Shown: piece after piece, positions 46,470 to 55,433 of the stretch
Layout of the letters: each line of letters begins with the position of its first letter
How positions within the stretch are numbered: the first letter of the stretch is position 1
From: Sphingomonas sp. Y57
GTDB lineage: Bacteria; Pseudomonadota; Alphaproteobacteria; Sphingomonadales; Sphingomonadaceae
Reading direction: 5' to 3'
Length of the DNA: 64,000 nt
NCBI RefSeq assembly: GCF_001015195.1
Contig: NZ_LDES01000024.1
Location: forward strand, 124,001 to 188,000
Program-made: the position numbers and the translations under genes
Notes under the pieces: generated by a model
Databases searched by the model: none
Told to the model about the DNA's origin: nothing
What the model saw: the letters and a program-made list of their open reading frames with translations, nothing else

Positions 46470-48719
46470 TCAGAAACGCACCTCGCCGGTGACGGTGAAG
46501 GTGCGCGGCGGGCCGTAGAAGCCGATCACCGAATTGCCGGTCAGCGCGCCTGGGAAGTTGTAGCCGCCGACGCGGTACTTGCGGTCGAACAGGTTGCGGC
46601 CATGGCCCGAGATCGAGAAGCGCTTGTCGGGCGAGGTCCAGACGATCGACAGGTCGACCAGCTCATAGGCCTTCTGGTCGAGCACCGGGTTCGGCACCTC
46701 GAACAACGAATAGTCGCTGCGGAAGGAGAGCGCCGGGGTGATCGTGACGCGGCCCAGCCCGTCGAAATCGTGGCCCAGCGTCGCCGAGGCGTTGGCGGTA
46801 TATTTGGGCGTGTTCTGGAACACCCGTTCATCGGCAAAGTCGCGGATCTGGAGCGTCACCGGATCGAGGGTCAGGAACTCCTTGAACTTCGCGTTGGTGT
46901 AGCCGACCGACGCCTGCACCTGGAAGTCGCGATCCGGCACGGCGCGCAGCTCGAGTTCCCAACCGTAGATGCGCGACTTGCCGACATTGTCGACCGAGGA
47001 GACGACCGTGGTGCCAGACAGGAACTGGGTCGTGACCTGCTGGTCCTTATAGTCGGAATAGAAACCCGCCATGTTGACGAACAGAGTGCGGTCGAGGAAG
47101 GCACCCTTCATGCCGGCCTCATAAGCGGTGACGGTCTCGGGCTTGTAGCCGTTGACGGTGCCGGGCGTGAAGATGGCGTCGCCGCGCGGATCGAAGCCGC
47201 CCGACTTGTAGCCGCGCGACCAGGACGCATAGAGATTGACGTCCTCGACCGGCTTGTAGCTGAGCGACAGGCGCGGCGTGAACTTCTTGTCGGTGCGGTC
47301 GTTGCTATAATCGGTACGGATGCGGAACGGGACGGCCGCCGCATTGCCGAAGAGCGGCGAGCGCAGGCCCAGATAGTCGGCGCGGAACACCGTGCCCTCG
47401 CGCTTGTCGCTGGTGTAGCGACCGCCGACAGAGACCGAGAACTGGTCGCTGAGCTTCACCGAGACGTCGGCGAAGGCGGCGTAGGACTTGGTGTCGACGT
47501 CGCCCGACGTCAGCGTCGTCAGGTTCGCGTTGCCGATCACCGTGTCGAACGCGCCCGAGGCCGAGCCGTTGAGATAATAGAGACCGAACACGCCCTGCAC
47601 CCGGTCGCTCTGCAACAGCGCCTGGAATTCCTGGGTGAACTGGTGATCCTTGTAGAAGGACGGGATGTCGAGCACCGGTCCCGGCGTGCCGTCAAAGTCG
47701 ATCACCGTGTCGGTGTGGCCCTTGCGATAGGCGGTGATCGACTTGAAGGTCAGCAGGTCCGACGCTTCATATTCGATCGTGCCCGAGATGCCCTTGGTCA
47801 CGACCTTGTTGTCGTCGCCGACGCCGGAGCGGGTGTCATAGACGTCGCCGATCGGGTTGAAATCGAGCAACCCGCCATTGGGCAGCAGGCGATAGCCGTG
47901 GCGCGGGTTCGAATTGTCGCGGGTCTCGTCGGCAGCGATGCGGACCGAGAGCTGGTCGGTCGGGGTCCATTCGGCCGAGACGCGGCCTGCAAGCACATCC
48001 TTGTTGTAATGCTCTGCGCCGGTGAACAGGTTCTTGCCGAAGCCGTCGCGCTTGTAATAGGCGACTGCGCCGCCGATCGAGAAGGTGTCGGTGAGCGGCA
48101 CCGTCACCGAAGCGACGACCTCGCGCTGGTTGTAGCTGCCATAGGAGGCACGGACCTTGGCCTCGAAATCATGGCCGAGGCGACGGGTGACATATTTGAT
48201 CGCGCCGCCGATCGTGTTGCGGCCGTAGAGCGTTCCCTGCGGGCCGCGCAGCACCTCGACGCGGTCGATGTCGAAGATGTCGAGCACCGCGCCTTGCGGG
48301 CGGGCGATGTAGACGTCGTCGACATAAAGGCCGACGCCGGGCTCGAAGCCCCACACCGGATCCTGCTGGCCGATGCCGCGGATGAAGGCGATCAGCGTGC
48401 TGTTCGATCCGCGTGCGACCTGCAGGGTCATGTTAGGTGTCTTGTCCTGCAGCGTGGTGATGTCGATCGCGCCGGTGCGCGACAGGGCGTCGCCGCTGAT
48501 CGCCGAGACCGAGATCGGCACGTCGATCAGGCTTTCCTCGCGGCGCCGTGCGGTGACGACGATCTCGCCCGTGTCGCCGGCGTCGCCCGCCTCGGCGACC
48601 GTTTCATCCGCCCCCTGGGCGGATCCTGCCTGCGGCAGCGCGACGGTGGTGAGGGCGGTGGCGGCGGCGAGGAGCCGAAGGGCCTTGGTCCTCTGGGTCA
48701 TGGTGGTCTCCCTGTTCAT
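46470..48719 (-). CDS. TonB-dependent outer-membrane receptor
   Basis: 749 residues. Signal peptide ending near GSAQG. A TonB box-like IVVTARRREESL (about 53-64), a plug domain (VPISVSAISGDALSRTGAID, FIRGIGQQDP, VEVLRGPQGTLYGRNTIGGA) and a 22-strand-type barrel ending SVIGFYGPPRTFTVTGEVRF with terminal Phe. The plug motif LYGRNTIGGAI is that of the large sphingomonad group used for organic substrates rather than siderophores only. The start overlaps the hydrolase stop (ATGA), tying receptor and enzyme together. Confidence 0.95.
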   Translation of the reverse strand: MNRETTMTQRTKALRLLAAATALTTVALPQAGSAQGADETVAEAGDAGDTGEIVVTARRREESLIDVPISVSAISGDALSRTGAIDITTLQDKTPNMTLQVARGSNSTLIAFIRGIGQQDPVWGFEPGVGLYVDDVYIARPQGAVLDIFDIDRVEVLRGPQGTLYGRNTIGGAIKYVTRRLGHDFEAKVRASYGSYNQREVVASVTVPLTDTFSIGGAVAYYKRDGFGKNLFTGAEHYNKDVLAGRVSAEWTPTDQLSVRIAADETRDNSNPRHGYRLLPNGGLLDFNPIGDVYDTRSGVGDDNKVVTKGISGTIEYEASDLLTFKSITAYRKGHTDTVIDFDGTPGPVLDIPSFYKDHQFTQEFQALLQSDRVQGVFGLYYLNGSASGAFDTVIGNANLTTLTSGDVDTKSYAAFADVSVKLSDQFSVSVGGRYTSDKREGTVFRADYLGLRSPLFGNAAAVPFRIRTDYSNDRTDKKFTPRLSLSYKPVEDVNLYASWSRGYKSGGFDPRGDAIFTPGTVNGYKPETVTAYEAGMKGAFLDRTLFVNMAGFYSDYKDQQVTTQFLSGTTVVSSVDNVGKSRIYGWELELRAVPDRDFQVQASVGYTNAKFKEFLTLDPVTLQIRDFADERVFQNTPKYTANASATLGHDFDGLGRVTITPALSFRSDYSLFEVPNPVLDQKAYELVDLSIVWTSPDKRFSISGHGRNLFDRKYRVGGYNFPGALTGNSVIGFYGPPRTFTVTGEVRF

Positions 48720-49630
48720 TTGCTGTCGTTCAAGAAAGAGCGGACGTCGGCGATGCTGGCGGCGGTGGCCTCCTCCTGCGGGGCGTGCCCGACATCGTCG
48801 TAGATGATGAGCTTCGATCCCCTGATCGCGGTGGCGAGCTGATCGGCCTGGGCGACCGGGATCACCTTGTCGGCACGGCCCCAGAGGATCAGGGTCGGCG
48901 CCGTGATCCGGTGGAGCCGGTCCTGCGGCTCGGGCAGGGTGAACTGCTCAAGATGGGCGATCAGCGCAGGTCCGTTGCGCGCGATCATCGTCTGCATCAG
49001 TGCCAGCCGGTCAGGCGCCAGCCGCTCGGGATGGGCGAAGATCGCCCCGGCTGAGAAGGCGACCGCCGCCGGCTTGGGATCGAGCAGATAGCCGCGCATC
49101 GCGTCGGGAACCGGTACCGGCTTTTCGGTGACGCCGTTGATTGAATAGGCGGCGCTGTCGACCAGGATCAGCCGGTCGACCCGACGCGGACTGGCAACCG
49201 CGAAATTCCACGCGACAAGGCCGCCGAAGCTGTTTCCGGCGATCGTCGCATGGGCAATGCCGAGCCGGTCGAGCAGCTTGCCGAGCTGCCGGACACGTGT
49301 CGCCGTATCATATTGTCCGCGCGGGTCGGGGCTGCTGAGCCCGTGACCGGCCAGGTCGAAACGGATCACGCGATGGTCGCGAGCAAGATCGGTGACCCAG
49401 CCGTCCCAGCTTTCGAGGCTGAAGGTAAAGCCGTGGATCAGGACGATCGGCGGCGCGCTGCGCGGGCCTTCCTCCCGCACTCGGAAGCGGACGCCCTCCA
49501 CCGTCACAAAACGATCCGCCGCTGCGGGGGATCGGGACGCAGCGGCGGGGGCCTCGGCCGATGCCACCCCGGGAAGGGCGGTCATCGTCGCGGCAAGCAG
49601 CAGGGTCGATATCAGGCGATGGCGAACCAT
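48716..49630 (-). CDS. Secreted alpha/beta hydrolase
   Basis: 304 residues from MVRHRLISTLLLAATMTALP, a signal peptide ending near ASAEA; AGGAG lies upstream. The alpha/beta fold shows the oxyanion motif HGFTFSLESWDG, the nucleophile elbow AGNSFGG, the Asp-bearing LILWGRADKVIPV and the catalytic His in VGHAPQEEA. Likely a periplasmic esterase or C-C hydrolase. The downstream receptor and MFS permease suggest it cleaves the compound that they handle. A longer in-frame start at 49684 would bury the signal peptide. Confidence 0.88.
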   Translation of the reverse strand: MVRHRLISTLLLAATMTALPGVASAEAPAAASRSPAAADRFVTVEGVRFRVREEGPRSAPPIVLIHGFTFSLESWDGWVTDLARDHRVIRFDLAGHGLSSPDPRGQYDTATRVRQLGKLLDRLGIAHATIAGNSFGGLVAWNFAVASPRRVDRLILVDSAAYSINGVTEKPVPVPDAMRGYLLDPKPAAVAFSAGAIFAHPERLAPDRLALMQTMIARNGPALIAHLEQFTLPEPQDRLHRITAPTLILWGRADKVIPVAQADQLATAIRGSKLIIYDDVGHAPQEEATAASIADVRSFLNDSK

Positions 49631-49747
49631 CCGGCGTTCCGCTCCTAATCGAGCCGCGTTCCGCGCGGCTTTCATCAGCCTCAAGGATAGGGAGGCGGCT
49701 TTCGCTGTCGATGACGGTTCGGATCAGATTTGATGGGACAAATTCGC

Positions 49748-50812
49748 TCAATCGGGGCTGCGACGATAGTCTCCTGGTGCGACGCCGTTCCACTGGCGGA
49801 AGGCACGCGCGAAGCTGCGCCCGTCAGAGAAGCCGAGGGTCTCGGCGACGTCGGCAATGCTGCCACCCTTCTCCAGTGCCGCCCGCGCGATACTGTTAAG
49901 GTAACGCGCGCGCAGGTCTCGGAAAGCGAGCCCCGCCTCGGCGAGGCGGCGGCGCAGCGACGCTACGCTCATCCCCAGCGCCGAGGCGACATCGGCCTGA
50001 TCGAGCTTTCCGCGAGCCAGTTCGCGCTCGACACGGCCGATGATACCGGGTGCGTCCGCCGCGATCGGTCCGATCCGGTCGAGCATGTCGGCGATCCCGC
50101 CATAGATGGTGCGCGCCGACAGCACCGGGCTCTGGCCCGGGGCGACGCCGATGCCTTCGAGCGCCGCGTCATAATCGAGCCCGAACAGCCCGGCCGAGCC
50201 CTTCACCGGCACGCCGAGAAAGGCGAGGTGGCTGCGGTCGGTGGCCGGGCCCCGGGTGCGGATCGACCGGAGCGGGATCGGTCCGGCGTCGGGCGCCAGC
50301 GACAGCAGCAGGACGTGGACATAGACGAGCAGGCATTCGAGCGAGAGGATGACGAAGGCGTCGTCGGGATCGAAGGCGTAGGGGAAATCGGCGTCGTCGA
50401 TCGCATAGCTGATCAGAGTCCCGCGCCGCTGGACCTGATTGTAGCGATGGCCATGGATGATGTTGTAGCTGTTGGCCAGCACCTCCATAACCTCCGCCAT
50501 CGTGGCGCAGCCCCGCAGCCGCGCCTGGACCAGTTCGGAGGTTCCTACCATCAGCGGCCGCAGCGAGACATGGCAGCTCTCGTCGCCGCCGAGCAGCGCC
50601 ATCTGTTCGCAGATACGGAAATAGTCGGAGAGGCGCAGTGCGGTGCTGCCCTGTTCCTCGAACAGGTCGGCGGGAAGGCCCGCGCGCCGCAGGACATGTG
50701 CGGGGGAAAGGCCCGCGGCGTCCATGACGCCGAGCAGCGGCCGAACCGCCTCGACGGTCAGCGACGGCCCCGGTTCGTTCGACGGCGGCGGAGAGAAGAC
50801 GGGGAGACTCAC
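49748..50812 (-). CDS. AraC-family regulator with arabinose-binding-like N-domain
   Basis: 354 residues from GTG 50812 (TTG 50848 is an alternative; longer starts overlap the kinase gene). The N-terminal effector domain (VRPLLGVMDAAGLSPAHVLR, LRLSDYFRICEQMALLGGDE) is of the AraC-binding type found with OruR/ArgR-like members. The C-terminal HTH pair is DQADVASALGMSVASLRRRL and GGSIADVAETLGFSDGRSFA, followed by RAFRQWNGVAPGDYR. It lies 118 bp upstream of the hydrolase on the same strand and is the obvious candidate regulator of hydrolase-receptor-MFS. Confidence 0.9.
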   Translation of the reverse strand: MSLPVFSPPPSNEPGPSLTVEAVRPLLGVMDAAGLSPAHVLRRAGLPADLFEEQGSTALRLSDYFRICEQMALLGGDESCHVSLRPLMVGTSELVQARLRGCATMAEVMEVLANSYNIIHGHRYNQVQRRGTLISYAIDDADFPYAFDPDDAFVILSLECLLVYVHVLLLSLAPDAGPIPLRSIRTRGPATDRSHLAFLGVPVKGSAGLFGLDYDAALEGIGVAPGQSPVLSARTIYGGIADMLDRIGPIAADAPGIIGRVERELARGKLDQADVASALGMSVASLRRRLAEAGLAFRDLRARYLNSIARAALEKGGSIADVAETLGFSDGRSFARAFRQWNGVAPGDYRRSPD

Positions 50813-50882
50813 GGCGGGGAGTCTGTCGCCCCGGCGGTCGGCAATCAAGGTCGCGTATCTACGGGGAAGGGAGGCTCGGCTG

Positions 50883-52484
50883 TCAGGCGACCATTGCCGC
50901 CTGCAATGCCTGAACCAGGGTGTTAGGCGAGAAAGGCTTGCGCAGCACGATCGCACGATCGCCCAGAACCGCATCGATCGCGTCGGACTGGGCGAAGCCG
51001 GTGGCGAAGACGATCTTGAGGTCGGGCCATCGCTCGAGGGCGGCTCGCGCGACCTCTGCCCCGTTCATGCCGGGCATGGCGAAGTCGAGCAGCATCACTG
51101 ACGGCACCTCCCGTTCGATCATTGCCAGCGCGCGTTCGCCATTTTCCGCCGTCCGCACGGTACAGCCGAGGTCGGTGAGCATCTCGGCCACCACTTCGCG
51201 TACGATCGGTTCGTCGTCGACGACGAGAATGTTCAGGCCCGCGACGGTCGCGGCGTCCACCGCGGCGGCCTTGCGCGGCGCGGTCCTGCCCTCGTCCCTG
51301 CCCTCGTCCCTGCCATCGTCCTCGTCCTTGGTAGCCTCCTCGGCAGGGCGCAGGAAGATCGTTACGGTGCTGCCCTGGCCGGGCTCCGATTCGATGGTCA
51401 CTGTGCCGCCGCTCTGGCGCGCCATGCCGAAAACCATGCTTAGCCCCAGCCCGGATCCGCGGCCGACCGGCTTAGTGGTGAAGAAGGGTTCGAACACGCG
51501 GGAGAGCACCTCCGGCGTCATGCCGGTGCCGGTGTCGGTGACGGTTATGCCGACATAGTCGCCATCGGGCACGTCGTCGCGGCCTTCGAGGCGCTGCCGG
51601 CTGAGCGCGATCGCAAGTCGCCCGCCGTCGGGCATCGCGTCGCGCGCATTGATCGCCAGATTGAGCAGGGCGAGTTCAAGCTGGACCGGATCGGCCATCA
51701 CCGACTCTGGCAGGACGTCGCCCAGATCGAAGTCCAGCATGATCGCCGGTTCGATCGTCCGCGACAGCAATTCGCGCAACCCGGCCAGGATGTCGGCGAT
51801 CCGGGTCGGGCGCAGCTCGATCCGCTGGATGCGGGAAAAGGAGAGCAGCTGGCTGGTCAGGCGGCGGCCCCGCTCGATCGCCGAGATCGCCGTGCCGCAA
51901 AGATGCTGGATGCGCTCGTCGCCGCCGGCCCGATTGTTGATGAGGTCGAGGCTGCCGGAAACGACCTGGAGCAGGTTGTTGAAGTCGTGCGCGATGCCGC
52001 CGGTCAGTTGACCCATGGCCTCCATCTTGCGGGCCTGGACCAGCGCGGCCTCGGTCCGCTCGCGTTCGGCGATCTCGGCGCGCAGCGCCTTGTTGGCCTC
52101 GCGCAGGCGAGCGGGCGAGGGCAGTGCGATCGCCTTGGGCAGCAGCGGCCACAGCACGATCGCGGTCAGCACCGAGACGGCGGCGGTAATCAGCTTGATC
52201 ACCGCTTCCAGAGCGTAGGCGCCGTTCCACAGGTTCCACAGGCCTACCAGGTGGGTAAGCCCGCAGGCCGTGATGAACAGAGCGAACAACCAGAAGACGC
52301 CGCCGAAGGCGACGTCGCGGCGCTTGCGCACGAAGGTGACCAGCACGATGGGGATCGAGAGGTAGGCGAGCGCGATCAGCGCGTCCGCGATCGCCATGGT
52401 CCAGATCAGCCAGGGATCCCACAGCAGGCAATAGCCATGCGGTGCATAGCTGCCACTGATGAATTCCCGGACGGTTTCGAACAT
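50883..52484 (-). CDS. Hybrid histidine kinase with ethylene-receptor-like membrane domain
   Basis: 533 residues from MFETVREFISGSYAP (an ATG at 52532 would add 16). Three membrane helices at about 25-50, 62-85 and 95-118 carry IADALIALAYLSIPIVLVTF and LFITACGLTHLVGLWN. Asp34, Tyr41, Ile44, Pro45, Cys74 and His78 match ETR1 Asp25, Tyr32, Ile35, Pro36, Cys65 and His69 with identical spacing; Cys and His hold the copper that binds ethylene. The kinase follows directly: HisKA with His166 (GGIAHDFNNLLQ), HATPase (NLAINARDAMPDGG, DTGTGMTP, GSGLGLSM), then a receiver with Asp467 and Lys516. Divergent from a TonB receptor. Ethylene sensing is inferred. Confidence 0.9.
   Translation of the reverse strand: MFETVREFISGSYAPHGYCLLWDPWLIWTMAIADALIALAYLSIPIVLVTFVRKRRDVAFGGVFWLFALFITACGLTHLVGLWNLWNGAYALEAVIKLITAAVSVLTAIVLWPLLPKAIALPSPARLREANKALRAEIAERERTEAALVQARKMEAMGQLTGGIAHDFNNLLQVVSGSLDLINNRAGGDERIQHLCGTAISAIERGRRLTSQLLSFSRIQRIELRPTRIADILAGLRELLSRTIEPAIMLDFDLGDVLPESVMADPVQLELALLNLAINARDAMPDGGRLAIALSRQRLEGRDDVPDGDYVGITVTDTGTGMTPEVLSRVFEPFFTTKPVGRGSGLGLSMVFGMARQSGGTVTIESEPGQGSTVTIFLRPAEEATKDEDDGRDEGRDEGRTAPRKAAAVDAATVAGLNILVVDDEPIVREVVAEMLTDLGCTVRTAENGERALAMIEREVPSVMLLDFAMPGMNGAEVARAALERWPDLKIVFATGFAQSDAIDAVLGDRAIVLRKPFSPNTLVQALQAAMVA
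51285..51320. repeat. Three tandem 12-nt repeats in the kinase linker
   Basis: CCTGCCCTCGTC occurs twice and CCTGCCATCGTC once, head to tail. They encode the GRDE-type repeats (DDGRDEGRDEGR, residues about 389-400) of the flexible linker between the kinase ATPase domain and the receiver domain. The unit number is multiple of three bases, so copy-number change would alter linker length without breaking the frame. Confidence 0.8.
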
Positions 52485-52628
52485 CGGCGGCAGCCCCTGC
52501 GACGCGTGGTCGTCTGCTAGTAGACGATGCATCGATCGGCCGGAAGCGCGGTCGGGTTCATTGTGAATTCGGGGGATTTCAACGCTGACATATCCGGTCA
52601 GAAATCCGGGCTATGAGCCATTGCCATC

Positions 52629-55427
52629 ATGATTCGATCAAAGGACATAACGGTGCGTTCGAGGGGGCTGTCCGAAACCGGACTGGTTGCGATTCTGGTT
52701 GCTCTGTGCATTGGCGCTCCGGTCGCCGCCCAGGACCGTACGGGTGACGAGCAACTGCAGGACGAGGCCGACTATGAGGATCCCAACCCGATCCTGGTGA
52801 CCGGTCAGAGCCAGCGCCAACGGGGCGCCGCGGTTGGCGACATCCCGCCGATCCAGCAATATAATGGCGCCGATATCCGAGCGCTCGGCGTCAACTCGGT
52901 CGCTGAGCTGCTCGAGGAACTGGCGCCGCAGACGCGCAGCGGCCAGGGCCGCGGAGGCGAGCAACCGGTCACCCTGCTCAATGGCCGCCGGATATCCGGA
53001 TTCCGCGAAATTCGAGACATCCCCGCCGAGGCGATCGAGCGCGTCGATATCCTGCCCGAAGAGGTCGCTCTCAAATATGGCTACAGCGCCGACCAGCGGG
53101 TCGTGAACATTGTCCTGCGCCGCCGCTTTCACGCGATCACCGGGGAAGTCGAAGCTGGCATGGCGACGCGCGGCGGCGGTGAGAGCGGCGAGGCCGAGCT
53201 CAATTTCCTGCGCATTCGCCGCGATCAGCGGATCAACCTCAACATCGAGTATCAGGGTGCCGCAGCGATCACCGAGGCCGAGCGGAACCTGATCTCACGC
53301 GGCGGTGGGCGGGCGTTCGACACTGCCGGCAACATCACCGGCATCCCGACCGGCGCCGAGATCGACCCGGCGCTGAGCGCGCTGGCGGGTGCCCCGGTGA
53401 CGATCGCCGGCGTCCCCGCATCGGCAGCGAACGGCACGCCCGCGCTCGCAGATTTCCTCGGCACCGCGAACCGAGTCAACAGGAGCGATGTCAGCCGTTA
53501 CCGCACGATCCAGCCGAGGAGCCGGACGCTCGACGTCAACAGCGTCTATGCCCGCAATATCCTGGGCAATGTCGCGGCGACGCTCAACGCCACGCTCAAC
53601 GCCACCGACAGCGATTCACTGCGCGGCCTGCCGGGGGCAAGCCTGCGCCTGCCCGCCGCGAACCCCTATTCCCCGTTCGGAACCGACGCGACGTTGTTGC
53701 GCTATCTGGGAATCAGTCCGCTGACCCAGGGGACCAACGGGGTGACCGGCCATCTCGGGTTCACCCTCGACAAGGACCTGGCAAAATGGCGGCTGTCGCT
53801 GACCGGCAATTACGATCATTCGGTCACGAAGACGCGAACGCTGCGCGGCTATGACCTCGGCGATCTGCAGGCGGCGCTCGATGCAGGGGACCTGTCGGTC
53901 AATCCCTTCGGAACAATCCCGGCGGGGCTGCTCGATCAGCGGCAGGTCGATCGTGCGCGGGCGAAATCCGACAGCGGCGACATTCAGCTCGTCGCCAACG
54001 GTCCGATCGCGGAGCTTCCCGCCGGGCCGCTCAACGCCAGTTTCAAGACAGGGTTCAGTGCGCTCGGCCTGGACGCGACCTCGATGCGGTCAGGCGTCGT
54101 GTCGTCGAGTGACCTGTCGCGCACCGACATCAACGGGCGAGCCAGCTTCGACCTGCCCCTGACCAGTCGCAAGAACGATATCCTCGCCGCGATCGGCGAC
54201 CTGTCGCTCAACGTCAATGCGGCGGTCGACCGCTATTCGGACTTCGGCACGGTCGGCAGCTACGGCTATGGCGCCAACTGGAAGCCGCGCGACGGCATCG
54301 GCCTGATTGTTTCCATGACCCAGGACCGTAACCCGCCCTCGGTCCAGCAGCTCGGCAATCCCGTGGTGCTGACACCCGACGTTCGTACCTTCGATTATGC
54401 GCGCGGCGTCACCGTCGACATCCCCCAACTCGGTGGCGGGAACCCCGATCTCGCCGCTGACCGGCGCCGGGTGCTGAAGATCGGTCTCACCCTGAAGCCG
54501 TTCAAGGAGGACATCACCCTCACCGCCAACTATGTGAACAGCCGCGTCCGCAACGCGATCGCCACCTTCCCCGAGGCGACGGCGGCGATCGAGGCGGCCT
54601 TCCCCGACCGCTTCACCCGAGATGCCGACGGTAACCTCCTGCGGATCGATGCCCGGCCCATCAACTTCGCGCGGCAGGATCGCAGCGAGCTGCGCTGGGG
54701 CTTCACTTTCACCAGGCGCCTGAAGACCTCCGAGCGCGTGATCGAGGCGATGCGCAACAGCGCCTTCGCCCGGCGCATGGCGGAGCAGCGCGCCGCCGCC
54801 ATTGCCGCGCGCGAGGCGGCTGGACAAGGCACGCCGCAGCAGGGCACCGGCGACGGTGCTCGAGAAGGCGCGCGCGGCCCAGGAGGACCGGGCGGTCCCG
54901 GCGGGCCGGGCGGCTTCCGTGGCGCCGGCGGTCGCGGGCAGGGCGGGCGGCTCCAGCTTTCGGTCTTCCACACCTGGCACCTCAAGGACGAAGTGCTGAT
55001 CCGCCGCGGCCTGCCGGTGCTCGACCTGCTCAACGGCGACGTGATCGGATCGGGCGGCGGTACGTCACGCCATGAGCTGGAGGCACAGCTCACCTATGCG
55101 AACAACGGCCTGGGCGCACGGCTCACCGGCGCCTGGCAGAGCGGCACGACCGTCGACGGCAGCGCCGGATCGCCGGCCGGGAACCTGCGCTTCTCACCAG
55201 TCGCGAAGGCCAATGCGCGGCTGTTCGTGAACCTGTCGCAGATACCCGCGCTGGTCGACAGCGGCTGGGCACGGGGCGCGCGCATCTCGCTGAGGATCGA
55301 CAATATCTTCGATACCCGGCCCCGGGTGCGCGACGCGACCGGGGCCACGCCGCTGCGCTACCAGGCCGGCTATCTCGATCCACTCGGCCGGGTGGTCAGG
55401 ATCGAGTTCCGCAAGCTGATCTTCTGA
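52629..55427 (+). CDS. TonB-dependent receptor with Gly/Pro-rich insert
   Basis: 932 residues. Signal peptide ending at VAAQ (35), TonB-box-like NPILVTGQ, plug domain (ADIRALGVNSVAELLEELAP, VTLLNGRRISGFREI, AIERVDILPEEVALKYGYSA). The barrel ends YLDPLGRVVRIEFRKLIF, with terminal Phe. The plug matches the sphingomonad receptor subgroup whose plug reads VDILPEEVALKYG. Around residue 745-770 a GGPGGPGGPGG segment interrupts the barrel, probably a surface or periplasmic loop. Divergent from the ethylene-receptor-like kinase across 144 bp. Substrate unknown. Confidence 0.85.
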   Translation: MIRSKDITVRSRGLSETGLVAILVALCIGAPVAAQDRTGDEQLQDEADYEDPNPILVTGQSQRQRGAAVGDIPPIQQYNGADIRALGVNSVAELLEELAPQTRSGQGRGGEQPVTLLNGRRISGFREIRDIPAEAIERVDILPEEVALKYGYSADQRVVNIVLRRRFHAITGEVEAGMATRGGGESGEAELNFLRIRRDQRINLNIEYQGAAAITEAERNLISRGGGRAFDTAGNITGIPTGAEIDPALSALAGAPVTIAGVPASAANGTPALADFLGTANRVNRSDVSRYRTIQPRSRTLDVNSVYARNILGNVAATLNATLNATDSDSLRGLPGASLRLPAANPYSPFGTDATLLRYLGISPLTQGTNGVTGHLGFTLDKDLAKWRLSLTGNYDHSVTKTRTLRGYDLGDLQAALDAGDLSVNPFGTIPAGLLDQRQVDRARAKSDSGDIQLVANGPIAELPAGPLNASFKTGFSALGLDATSMRSGVVSSSDLSRTDINGRASFDLPLTSRKNDILAAIGDLSLNVNAAVDRYSDFGTVGSYGYGANWKPRDGIGLIVSMTQDRNPPSVQQLGNPVVLTPDVRTFDYARGVTVDIPQLGGGNPDLAADRRRVLKIGLTLKPFKEDITLTANYVNSRVRNAIATFPEATAAIEAAFPDRFTRDADGNLLRIDARPINFARQDRSELRWGFTFTRRLKTSERVIEAMRNSAFARRMAEQRAAAIAAREAAGQGTPQQGTGDGAREGARGPGGPGGPGGPGGFRGAGGRGQGGRLQLSVFHTWHLKDEVLIRRGLPVLDLLNGDVIGSGGGTSRHELEAQLTYANNGLGARLTGAWQSGTTVDGSAGSPAGNLRFSPVAKANARLFVNLSQIPALVDSGWARGARISLRIDNIFDTRPRVRDATGATPLRYQAGYLDPLGRVVRIEFRKLIF

Positions 55428-55433
55428 CGGACA

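Noticed and set aside
46452-48803. 783-codon open frame opposite the TonB receptor
   Set aside because: Shadow; low-complexity Arg/Asp/Val composition and complete overlap with a convincing receptor.
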